DNA from: Chloroflexota bacterium
Lineage (GTDB): Bacteria; Chloroflexota; UBA6077; FW602-bin22; JACQUS01
Length of the DNA: 7,173 nucleotides
Assembly: GCA_016210125.1 (NCBI GenBank)
Contig: JACQUS010000503.1
Location: 1-7,173, forward strand
Direction of reading: 5' to 3'
Below are positions 1-5,841 of this stretch, piece by piece. The first letter of the stretch is position 1, and each line of letters opens with the position of its first letter. Made by a program: the position numbers and the translations under genes. A model generated the notes under the pieces. The model was not told where the DNA came from and did not search any database. It worked only from the letters and a program-made list of their open reading frames with translations.

Positions 1-461
1 CCGAGGACGAGCAGCGCCAGCAGCCGCCCCTGGGGCTGCCAGGCGAGATAGATCGGCCCGCCCTGCCGCGCGGCCCAGATCTGGCGCGCTGTGCTGCCAT
101 CGAGGTTGGCGACGTGCACTGCCCCGACGCCCGTGCTGCGGTCGGCGCCGATGTCGATGGTCATGAACGCCAGCCGCGTGCCGTCGGGCGCCCAGGTCGG
201 CCAGCGGTAGAGCCGGTTGTCCGCCGCAAGCGGCGGCGCAGCGAGCTTGCTAGCCTCAAGCGCGACGACGCGTCGTCGGTCGGAGCCGTCGGCGCGCGCC
301 GTAGCGAGATTGTCCTCGTCGTCGACGAACGCCAGCCGCGCCTCCAGGGCCGGCATGCGCCGGGTCTCCTGTGCGGAGCCCAGGGCGAGCAGGCTGGCGC
401 CGAACAGCGCCAGCACCAGCACGACGGGCCAAAGTCGCCGCCGCAGGTCGTCGTCCCCCAT
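1..461 (-). CDS. TolB/PD40-type beta-propeller protein, membrane-anchored, N-terminal part
   Basis: The frame is open from an ATG at 461 to the left edge, giving 153 residues; the C-terminus lies outside the window. Residues 1-10 are acidic then Arg-rich (DDDLRRR), followed by one hydrophobic stretch at about 11-30 (LWPVVLVLALFGASLLALGS), which reads as a signal anchor or uncleaved signal peptide, so the rest should be outside the membrane. After it come repeats of the PD40/WD40-like type: LAFVDDEDNLATARADGSD (43-61), then RWPTWAPDGTRLAF (86-99) with VHVANLDGSTARQIW (115-129), then YLAWQPQGRLLAL (138-150). The W-x-P-D/Q-G-x-x-L-A core is typical of TolB-like propeller blades, but such domains occur in many proteins, so no specific role can be assigned. 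No Shine-Dalgarno precedes the ATG, while a -10-like hexamer lies 7 bases upstream, suggesting a leaderless mRNA. The gene is divergent from the rRNA methyltransferase gene. Confidence 0.8.
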   Translation of the reverse strand, partial: MGDDDLRRRLWPVVLVLALFGASLLALGSAQETRRMPALEARLAFVDDEDNLATARADGSDRRRVVALEASKLAAPPLAADNRLYRWPTWAPDGTRLAFMTIDIGADRSTGVGAVHVANLDGSTARQIWAARQGGPIYLAWQPQGRLLALLVL

Positions 462-468
462 ACGAAGC

Positions 469-474
469 AGTATA
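469..474 (-). promoter_or_regulatory. Candidate -10 box (TATACT) for the propeller gene, leaderless arrangement
   Basis: TATACT matches the TATAAT consensus in 5 of 6 bases and is separated from the ATG at 461 by exactly 7 bases (GCTTCGT). That would put the transcription start at or within a base or two of the ATG. No convincing -35 was seen 16-19 bases upstream. Leaderless mRNAs with this box-to-ATG spacing are common in several high-GC and deep-branching phyla. Confidence 0.4.
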
Positions 475-509
475 CGCCGCCAGGCGTGCGTCGCGGCGCG
501 GCAGCCGGG

Positions 510-515
510 TATGAT
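510..515 (+). promoter_or_regulatory. Candidate -10 box (TATGAT) for the rRNA methyltransferase gene
   Basis: TATGAT matches the -10 consensus in 5 of 6 bases and lies about 44 bases before the chosen GTG start at 559, implying a 5' leader of roughly 37 bases. It is back to back with the opposite-strand box at 469-474, 35 bases away, so both genes would be driven from one short divergent region. No clear -35 was seen. Confidence 0.3.
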
Positions 516-549
516 GCGGAGTGAGCGCTGCACATGGAGGTCGCCGGTC

Positions 550-554
550 GAGGA
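550..554 (+). promoter_or_regulatory. Ribosome binding site deciding the rlmD start
   Basis: GAGGA sits 4 bases before the GTG at 559. The spacing is slightly short, but neither the in-frame ATG at 511 nor the one at 514 has a comparable Shine-Dalgarno sequence, and residues upstream of 559 fall outside the TRAM domain. Confidence 0.5.
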
Positions 555-558
555 ACGG

Positions 559-1788
559 GTGACGCTGCGCCTCGATGACATGGCCCACCACGGCGAGGCC
601 ATCGGCCGGCGGGACGGCGAGGTCGTCTTCGTCGCCTATGGCATCGCGGGTGAAGAGGTCGAGGTCGCGCTCTATCAGAAGAAGCGCCACTTCCGCCGGG
701 CGCACGTCGCGCGCGTGCTAGAGTCCGCGCCGGAGCGGGTAGCGCCGCCGTGCCCCTACTTCGGGAGCTGCGGCGGCTGCCAGTGGCAGCACATTAGCTA
801 CCCCGCGCAGTTGGCCTATAAGCGACACATCGTCGCCGAGCAGCTTCGCCGCATCGGCGGGTTCGCCGACGCGCCGGCGCTCGTGCGCGAGACCATCGGC
901 TCGCCCAGCCCCTACTACTATCGCAACCACGCGCGCTTCACCGTCGGCCGCGTCGGGAATGTCGGCTTCACACGCTGGGACAGCCATCGCTTCTTGCCGG
1001 TTCGCTACTGCTACCTGATGATGCCGCCGATCAACGCCGCCCTGGCCGCGCTCCAGGGCCTGACGCACGTCAAGCACCAGGTCACCGTGCGCTACGGGGC
1101 GAACACCGGCGACCTGCTTGTCTTTCCCCGCGTGCCAGATGCGCCGATCGTCACCGGCCAGGAGACGCTGACCGAGGAGGTCTTCGGCATCCGCTTCCGC
1201 ATCCACGCGTCGTCGTTCTTCCAGGTCAACACGGTGCGTGGCCAGCGCCGGCTGCCCGACCATTGGGCCTACGTTGGCCTACCGCCGCGCGAGGGCCGCT
1301 ACTCGCAGACGGAGATGATCGGGCTGCGCGTGCTGGATTTCGTCGCACCCACGGGCAGCGAGACCATCGTCGACGCGTACTGCGGCGTGGGCACCTTCGC
1401 TCTGCTCTTCGCCCGGCGCGTCCGGCGCGTCGTGGCCATCGAGGAGTCGGCCTCGGCGGTGCGCGACGCCGAGCTCAACGCCGCGCAGGCCGGCGCGGAC
1501 AACGTCGAGCTCGTGCGCGCGAAGGTGGAGCAGGCGCTCCCCGAGCTAGGCGGCGGGATGGACGCCGTGCTCATCGACCCAGCGCGCCCCGGGCTGCATC
1601 CCGACGTGGTCGCGGCGCTGCTGCGGCTGGCGGCGCCGAAGCTGGCCTACGTCTCCTGCGAACCGGCGACGCTGGCCCGCGACCTGCGGCTGCTGGTGGA
1701 CGGCGGCTACCGGCTGCGCGAGGTCCAGCCGATCGATATGTTCCCACATACGTATCACATCGAGAGCGTGAGCCTGCTGGAGCGCTGA
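559..1788 (+). CDS. rlmD: 23S rRNA (uracil-5-)-methyltransferase, TrmA/RlmD (RumA) family
   Basis: This 409-residue enzyme is predicted to transfer a methyl group from S-adenosylmethionine to C5 of a uridine in 23S rRNA, in the cytoplasm. An N-terminal TRAM RNA-binding domain covers about 1-58. The 4Fe-4S ligands follow the family pattern: C65, C71, C74 (CPYFGSCGGC) and a distant C151. The Rossmann methyltransferase domain has QVN at 222-224, SAM motif I DAYCGVGTF (272-280), DPARPGL (340-346), the catalytic cysteine C367 in SCEPAT, and a C-terminal DMFPHTYHIE segment whose E402 is the expected general base. All key residues are present. The GTG at 559 was chosen because GAGGA at 550-554 precedes it and the TRAM domain begins right there; an in-frame ATG pair at 511/514 is the alternative. 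An insertion of about 23 residues lies between QVN and motif I. RlmD rather than RlmC or TrmA is inferred from the cluster cysteines and general similarity; target specificity is uncertain. Confidence 0.93.
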   Translation: MTLRLDDMAHHGEAIGRRDGEVVFVAYGIAGEEVEVALYQKKRHFRRAHVARVLESAPERVAPPCPYFGSCGGCQWQHISYPAQLAYKRHIVAEQLRRIGGFADAPALVRETIGSPSPYYYRNHARFTVGRVGNVGFTRWDSHRFLPVRYCYLMMPPINAALAALQGLTHVKHQVTVRYGANTGDLLVFPRVPDAPIVTGQETLTEEVFGIRFRIHASSFFQVNTVRGQRRLPDHWAYVGLPPREGRYSQTEMIGLRVLDFVAPTGSETIVDAYCGVGTFALLFARRVRRVVAIEESASAVRDAELNAAQAGADNVELVRAKVEQALPELGGGMDAVLIDPARPGLHPDVVAALLRLAAPKLAYVSCEPATLARDLRLLVDGGYRLREVQPIDMFPHTYHIESVSLLER

Positions 1789-1841
1789 GAGCGCCGGGGC
1801 CACTCGCCGAGCGGTGCGAGCGCCAGCGGCAGGAGGGGAGG

Positions 1842-2006
1842 ATGCCACGGCCGCGACGGAAGCACCCCGGGTTCAACAGCATCGTCCAGAGCCGGCAGGG
1901 GCGGTGCGTTACGTGCTCTCTCGTAGGCGGGGTGAGCGCGCGGCCACATCTTCGCGGGCGCCGACCCGCTATCGGGCACCTCGCGTGGGAGACGAATGCC
2001 CGCTAG
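1842..2006 (+). CDS. Possible small protein of 54 residues, unknown function
   Basis: An ATG at 1842 is preceded by AGGAGG at 1831-1836 with 5-base spacing, one of the best ribosome binding sites in the window. It lies 53 bases after the methyltransferase stop, on the same strand. The product begins MPRPRRKHPGFNS and is very basic, with one C-x-x-C pair (C22, C25) and no hydrophobic segment. Third-position GC is high in the first 20 or so codons and falls later, so only the beginning looks coding; it may be a remnant or chance. Its TAG at 2004-2006 overlaps the opposite-strand TAG of dctQM in a CTAG palindrome. I do not recognise the family. Confidence 0.25.
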   Translation: MPRPRRKHPGFNSIVQSRQGRCVTCSLVGGVSARPHLRGRRPAIGHLAWETNAR

Positions 2007-3931
2007 CGGATGGGATGGCCGAAGAGCACGTGCGGAAGCCACAGCGGGATGTGCGGAAAAAGGGCGATGATCACCATATCGACGACGATGATGAGCATGA
2101 ACGGCACCGCGGCGCGTACGGCGTCGTTGTAGCGCACGCCGGCGATCGCCGTGGAGATGAACAGGTTGAGCGCTACCGGCGGCACGAGCATCCCCAAGCC
2201 CATGTTGATGACGAAGAGCACGCCCCAGTGGATCGGGTCGACGCCGACGTGCAGGAGCAAGGGCATGAACGTGGGCATGAAGCCGAAGATGATGGGCGGC
2301 GCCTCCAACACCATGCCCAGGACGACGAACACCAGGTTGGCGAGGAACAGCACGACGTACTTGTTCGTCGTCACCTGCGAGATGGTGTCCACCAGGAGAA
2401 AGGCGACCAGGTCGGTCGTGAGCATGAAACCCAGGAAGGCGGAGGTCGCGGTCATGAAGAGGGTCATACCGCTGATGTGGCCGGCGACCACGATCGTGCG
2501 ATAAAGCTGCCTCGGCCCCACCCGCCGGTAGAGCACGAAGGCGAGCATCAGCACGTAGAAGAGGAGGACCGTGCCCACCTCGGCCGGCGTGAATACGCCG
2601 CCGAGGATACCACCGAGAATGAGCACGAGCGCAAAAAGGCCCGGGACCGCGCCCAGGACGCGCGCCAGATACTCCGAGCGTGGAACATACTCTCGCGGGT
2701 AGTCGTGCCGCCGCGCATGCAACAGCGTCACGACCATGAAGCTCGCCGCGACGAGGAAACCCGGCACGATGGTCGCCGCCGCAAGACGGCTAACGGAAGC
2801 CTCGATGGCCGTCGCGAAGAGAATGAGCGTAATGGACAGCGGCGCCGTCATGCCCAGCGTGCCGGCCGCGCCCTGCAGCGCCGCGCAGAAGTCCGCTCGG
2901 TAGCCCCGCAGCTTCATCTCCGGAATCATGAGCGAGCCGATCGCCGCCGTGTCGGAGACGGCCGAGCCCGAGATGTCGCCGAACAGGAAGCTCGCCACCA
3001 CGTTGGCGGCCCCCAGGCCGCCGCGCACGCGACCGACCAGGACCTGGGCGAAGTCCACGATGCGCTCGGCGATCCCGGCGGCGTGCATCAGCGTGCCGGC
3101 GAGCACGAGCAGCGGCACGGCCAGCAGCGCGTAGATCCTGATGCCGTGAAAGACCTGCGCCGCGCCGGTGCCGAACGGGACGGTGGCGTACACGGCGAGG
3201 TACAGCGTGGCCGCAAGGCCAAGCGCGAAGGCAACCGGCGCACCCAGGAGCAGCGGAAGCGCGAAAGCCACGAAGAGGAGGAGGAAGCGCGGCAGCCCGC
3301 CCAGTTCGATGACCTGGCCGAGCGGCAGGTACACGGCCCAGAAGAATCCGGCTATGAGCAGCAGCTTGACCGCTAGGCTCAGCCACGTCGTCGCTACGAC
3401 ATTACGGCGCAGCCAGTGGACGAGCATGACCACGCACGCCAGTGGGATCGGCACGAACTCGACGATGTCGGGGAGGAGGAGCACGTCGGTGCGCCCGCGC
3501 GCGACGATCGCCACGGCCTGCTGGCTCGACACGAGCAGGCACACTATGTACGCGCCGGTCAAGCTTTGGGCCAGCACCGCGGCGCGTGCCTGCCAGGCCG
3601 GTGGCAGGGCGCGCACGAGGAAGTCAATGTTGACGTGCTTGTCGTGGCGATAGGCCGTGGTCGCGGCGAAGAGCGTGGCCCAGATGAAGAGAATGAGCGA
3701 TACCTCGTCGGACCAGGCCAGCGAGTTGTTCAAGGCATAGCGAAAGAAGACGCCGACCAGCATGACCGTGGCGAAGCCACACGTCGTCGTGACGTAGCAG
3801 ACCTCGGTCAGGCGGTCCAGCACATCGCTGAGCACAACCGTCGGCCCAGCGATCACAGAGAGGGCGCCGGACTGCTGGTGGACCGCCCGACTGGGGCTCG
3901 GCGATCCGACCAGCTTGTCCGCCTGCGCCAT
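2003..3931 (-). CDS. dctQM: TRAP transporter permease, fused small (DctQ) and large (DctM) subunits
   Basis: This 642-residue integral membrane protein should form the whole membrane part of a tripartite ATP-independent periplasmic (TRAP) importer, using the sodium gradient to import a solute delivered by the binding protein encoded upstream. Residues about 35-180 are DctQ-like, with the hallmark FFRYALNNSLAWSDEVSLI (62-80), W84, and the HDKHVNIDFL block (96-104). A linking hydrophobic segment at 184-206 joins it to the DctM domain. DctM shows LLLGAPVAFALGLAA (227-241), the GDISGSAVSDTAAIG signature (318-332) with IPEMKLRGYRADF (336-348), and near the end DPIHWGVLFVINMGLGMLVPPVALNLF (565-591). 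Length and order match known QM fusions such as the sialic acid transporter SiaQM. The ATG at 3931 has GGGAGA at 3939-3944, 7 bases upstream. It follows dctP by 47 bases, so co-transcription is likely. Substrate is unknown. Confidence 0.95.
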   Translation of the reverse strand: MAQADKLVGSPSPSRAVHQQSGALSVIAGPTVVLSDVLDRLTEVCYVTTTCGFATVMLVGVFFRYALNNSLAWSDEVSLILFIWATLFAATTAYRHDKHVNIDFLVRALPPAWQARAAVLAQSLTGAYIVCLLVSSQQAVAIVARGRTDVLLLPDIVEFVPIPLACVVMLVHWLRRNVVATTWLSLAVKLLLIAGFFWAVYLPLGQVIELGGLPRFLLLFVAFALPLLLGAPVAFALGLAATLYLAVYATVPFGTGAAQVFHGIRIYALLAVPLLVLAGTLMHAAGIAERIVDFAQVLVGRVRGGLGAANVVASFLFGDISGSAVSDTAAIGSLMIPEMKLRGYRADFCAALQGAAGTLGMTAPLSITLILFATAIEASVSRLAAATIVPGFLVAASFMVVTLLHARRHDYPREYVPRSEYLARVLGAVPGLFALVLILGGILGGVFTPAEVGTVLLFYVLMLAFVLYRRVGPRQLYRTIVVAGHISGMTLFMTATSAFLGFMLTTDLVAFLLVDTISQVTTNKYVVLFLANLVFVVLGMVLEAPPIIFGFMPTFMPLLLHVGVDPIHWGVLFVINMGLGMLVPPVALNLFISTAIAGVRYNDAVRAAVPFMLIIVVDMVIIALFPHIPLWLPHVLFGHPIR

Positions 3932-3938
3932 CGCTGCG

Positions 3939-3944
3939 TCTCCC
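3939..3944 (-). promoter_or_regulatory. Ribosome binding site of dctQM
   Basis: GGGAGA lies 7 bases before the ATG at 3931, within the 47-base dctP-dctQM gap. No terminator-like hairpin with a T run is seen in the gap, consistent with one transcript. Confidence 0.6.
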
Positions 3945-3978
3945 GGAACCGCCGATGCGTGGCTGGGATGCCGCCGGG

Positions 3979-5157
3979 CTACTGCGCTTCGTACAGCGCC
4001 TTAGCCAGATTCAGGTCGATCTTGCCCTTCATCTGGTCGGCGACCTCTTGCCACACCTTTTCGCGGATCGCCGTCCATTGCTTGTACTCGTCCGCAGTCG
4101 GCGTATAGATCGTCATGCCATGCTGGCTCGACAGCTCACGGATGGCACGGTCGCGCAGCTCCGTGCGCGCGTACTCGTACTCGAACTTCTTGGTCTCCTC
4201 GGCCGCCTCGACCAGCGCCTTCTGGTGCTCGGGCTTGAGCGACTCGAACTTCTTGCTGTTCATGAAGAGCTGCGTGAAGAGCGCTTGGTAGTCGATGCGC
4301 AGATCGTACTTCACCACCTCGTAGTGCTTCGCCGCCAGCACGGCGCCGATCGAGATGCCCTCACCCTCGACGGTACCTTGCTGCAAGGCCGTGTAGAGCT
4401 GGCCGAAATCCAATGGCGTGGGATTCGCGCCCCAGGCCTTGAAGATCGCCAGGTCGACCGGCGAGGCGATGACGCGAATCTTCAAGCCCTTGAGGTCGGC
4501 CGGCACCTTGACCTGCTTCTTCGTCGTCTGGATGTCGCGCCCGGAGCCGAGACTGATGGGCATGAAGAACTTGAGGCCCGTGTCCTTCTCGAACTGGGCG
4601 ATGGCTTTCTTGCCGACGGGCCCGTCCATCGACCGGAGCATCCCGTCGTAGTCCTTGAAGAGGAACGGCAGGTCGTACACCAGGTAGGCGTCGGTGAACT
4701 TCGCGCTGTTGCCGTTCGACATGTTGCCGATGTCCACGCTGCCCATCATCACGGCCTGCGCGAGCTGCTGCTCGGCACCGAGCGACTGGTAGAACACGCG
4801 GACGAGTACCTCGCCCTTGGTCTTCTGCTGCACGAGCTCGGCGAACTTGTCCCCCGTGACGCCCTCGGCGGACTGCTTCGTCGACGTCGTTCCAAGGCGC
4901 AGCTCGACCTGCGGCTGCGCCGCGGGCTTGCTCGGCGCCGCGGCCGGCTTCTCCGCCTGTGCCGCAGGCTTGGCCGGCGCTGGCTGCGGGGCAGCGGGCG
5001 CGGCGGGCTGCGCGGCCGGCGCAGCCGGCTGCGCTGCGGGCTTCGCCGGCTGCGCCGCCGGCTGGGGCGCTGCCGACGGAGCACACGCGGCGACGACGAG
5101 CGTGGCCACGAGCACGAGCCACGCGAGGCCGGGTCGACCGACGAGACCGCCCATCAT
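3979..5157 (-). CDS. dctP: TRAP transporter substrate-binding lipoprotein, DctP family
   Basis: This 392-residue protein is the extracytoplasmic solute receptor of the TRAP importer. Residues 1-25 form a lipoprotein signal ending in VVAAC with C25 as the lipidated cysteine, so it should be tethered to the outer face of the membrane. Residues 26-83 are a flexible Ala/Pro/Gln/Lys linker. The DctP domain starts at about 84 (VELRLGTTSTKQSAEG). The two arginines that contact the ligand carboxylate in this family appear at R207 (SGRDIQ) and R228 (DLKGLKIRVIASP), followed by GANPTPLDFGQLYTALQQGTVEGEG (243-267). A carboxylate-bearing solute is therefore expected, but the usual D-G-x-E-N block is altered. 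The ATG at 5157 is chosen over an upstream in-frame ATG at 5229 because AGGAGGAGGG precedes it and the signal peptide begins there; a second ATG follows at 5154. It is the first gene of the dctP-dctQM operon. Confidence 0.95.
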   Translation of the reverse strand: MMGGLVGRPGLAWLVLVATLVVAACAPSAAPQPAAQPAKPAAQPAAPAAQPAAPAAPQPAPAKPAAQAEKPAAAPSKPAAQPQVELRLGTTSTKQSAEGVTGDKFAELVQQKTKGEVLVRVFYQSLGAEQQLAQAVMMGSVDIGNMSNGNSAKFTDAYLVYDLPFLFKDYDGMLRSMDGPVGKKAIAQFEKDTGLKFFMPISLGSGRDIQTTKKQVKVPADLKGLKIRVIASPVDLAIFKAWGANPTPLDFGQLYTALQQGTVEGEGISIGAVLAAKHYEVVKYDLRIDYQALFTQLFMNSKKFESLKPEHQKALVEAAEETKKFEYEYARTELRDRAIRELSSQHGMTIYTPTADEYKQWTAIREKVWQEVADQMKGKIDLNLAKALYEAQ

Positions 5158-5163
5158 GGTACA

Positions 5164-5173
5164 CCCTCCTCCT
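5164..5173 (-). promoter_or_regulatory. Strong ribosome binding site of dctP
   Basis: AGGAGGAGGG, 6 bases before the ATG at 5157, is a near-ideal Shine-Dalgarno sequence and fixes the start just ahead of the lipoprotein signal peptide. It suggests high translation, usual for a binding protein needed in excess of its permease. Confidence 0.75.
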
Positions 5174-5382
5174 GAACGCCAAGCGGCGCGCTCCAACCCT
5201 CTCCGACAACGGCCGGCAGCCAATACCAAGCGCTCGACCAGTGAGCGTGCTTACCCCGCCCTGCTCCGGCGGCCTTCCGAGCGCCTCCGTCCCTCGGCGC
5301 CCCCAGTCGTGGCCGCTGCCGAGCCACTCCTGTGAAGATAGCCTTGGCGGACGCTGCGTCGCCCCACCCCTGAGAAGGGTTC

Positions 5383-5410
5383 CCAGAGGTCGCCTTCGGG
5401 CGACCTCTGG
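5383..5410. repeat. Perfect 12-bp inverted repeat capped by TTCG
   Basis: The left arm CCAGAGGTCGCC (5383-5394) and the right arm GGCGACCTCTGG (5399-5410) are exact complements around TTCG. The closing C-G pair makes the C(UUCG)G tetraloop, among the most stable known in RNA, when transcribed on the plus strand. No T run follows, so it is not a classic intrinsic terminator. Confidence 0.9.
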
Positions 5411-5436
5411 ACTCCCCGTCCCCCGTCCGCTCTTCT

Positions 5437-5478
5437 CCCCCTCTCCAGCACTGCTGGAGAGGGGGCCGGGGGGTGAGG
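5437..5478. repeat. GC-rich palindrome resembling a dispersed intergenic repeat
   Basis: A 14-base arm at 5437-5450 (CCCCCTCTCCAGCA) is perfectly complementary to 5452-5465, with a single C between. It is followed at 5466-5478 by CCGGGGGGTGAGG. On the minus strand this reads CCTCACCCCCCGGCCCCC then TCTCC, a form I recognise from memory as a common multi-copy intergenic palindrome in Chloroflexota and other GC-rich bacteria. Copy number cannot be judged from this window, which contains only one copy. Confidence 0.7.
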
Positions 5479-5580
5479 CCGATCCCCGGCGGCGCAGCCG
5501 TTTATCATTCATCGCTGGCGCCGCGCAGCGAGATGACTAACCCCCTGCACGAGCCCTCGCCCGGCGTTCCGGCGGTGGGC

Positions 5581-5590
5581 GCACGCGTGC
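5581..5590. repeat. 10-bp perfect palindrome GCACGCGTGC
   Basis: The ten bases equal their own reverse complement. It lies 18 bases left of the palindrome at 5609-5622. It could be an operator half of a regulator site, but in DNA this GC-rich such a palindrome may arise by chance. Confidence 0.3.
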
Positions 5591-5608
5591 ATCCGCGGCC
5601 CACGATGC

Positions 5609-5622
5609 CGCGCCATGGCGCG
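5609..5622. repeat. 14-bp perfect palindrome centred on CCATGG
   Basis: CGCGCCATGGCGCG equals its own reverse complement. It lies about 220 bases upstream of the dehydrogenase start. A dimeric regulator site is possible but nothing else supports it. Confidence 0.3.
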
Positions 5623-5782
5623 CACGACAGCCTGGCGCTTGCAGCCTACTCCCATCCTGGGTCCCGCTGCCAAGGGCATGTGTCACCACCCGTGGGTGTC
5701 AGCCGTCGCGGAACGCTGCGCCCCTTCGACGCGGAGCATGTCAGCGCCTGGTCGCGCGCTCCCTCGCGCCGCTCCGCGCTCG

Positions 5783-5791
5783 TGCTACGAT
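5783..5791 (+). promoter_or_regulatory. Possible extended -10 (TGC-TACGAT) for the dehydrogenase gene
   Basis: TACGAT (5786-5791) matches the -10 consensus at 4 of 6 positions, including the key first TA and last T, and is preceded by TG with one intervening base, an extended -10 arrangement. It lies 50 bases before the ATG at 5842, implying a leader of about 43 bases. No -35 is evident. Confidence 0.3.
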
Positions 5792-5829
5792 CTGCGCGGA
5801 AGCCGGGATGGCCGAGCGACCTCGGCCGC

Positions 5830-5835
5830 GAGGAG
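5830..5835 (+). promoter_or_regulatory. Ribosome binding site deciding the dehydrogenase start
   Basis: GAGGAG lies 6 bases before the ATG at 5842. The frame is open upstream to 5473, but the extra residues there are low-complexity and cross the repeat region, so 5842 is the start. Confidence 0.7.
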
Positions 5836-5841
5836 AGCGCG

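Larger units (their letters stand above)
5158..5841. other. Divergent intergenic region between dctP and the dehydrogenase gene
   Basis: These 684 bases hold no gene I can support on either strand. Open frames here lack ribosome binding sites and recognisable domains. The region contains the dctP ribosome binding site, a TTCG-capped hairpin, a second GC-rich palindrome resembling a dispersed repeat, a 7-base tandem duplication (CCCCGTC twice, 5414-5427), two short perfect palindromes (5581-5590 and 5609-5622) and, at the right end, a possible promoter and the ribosome binding site for the dehydrogenase gene. I saw no convincing promoter for dctP within 100 bases of its start. Confidence 0.7.

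Noticed and set aside
217..558. N-terminal extension of the rRNA methyltransferase to an ATG at 217
   Set aside because: It would overlap the divergent propeller gene, is Ser/Arg/Ala low-complexity, and precedes the natural TRAM domain boundary.
1868..1885. GGGTTCAAC resembling a tRNA T-loop
   Set aside because: The flanking bases cannot form a 5-bp T stem, and no acceptor or anticodon arms are present.
1954..1969. GCGGG/CCCGC hairpin as a terminator for the convergent genes
   Set aside because: The stem is only 5 bp and no T run follows on either strand.
1814..3376. A 520-codon open frame on the plus strand, rich in Arg, His, Glu and Asp
   Set aside because: It lies mostly antisense to dctQM; the charged composition is what complementing hydrophobic codons produces, and the minus strand has clear TRAP permease motifs.
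3955..5175. A 406-codon plus-strand open frame rich in Leu and Arg
   Set aside because: It is antisense to dctP, whose lipobox, linker and binding-domain motifs are unmistakable; no domain or ribosome binding site supports the plus frame.
5383..5465. The paired inverted repeats as a CRISPR array or an intrinsic terminator
   Set aside because: The two units differ in sequence, there is no regular spacer pattern, no T tract follows, and the position between divergent genes does not call for termination.
5473..5841. N-terminal extension of the dehydrogenase to an ATG at 5473
   Set aside because: The extra residues have no family similarity and the frame begins just beside a repeat; a good ribosome binding site precedes 5842.
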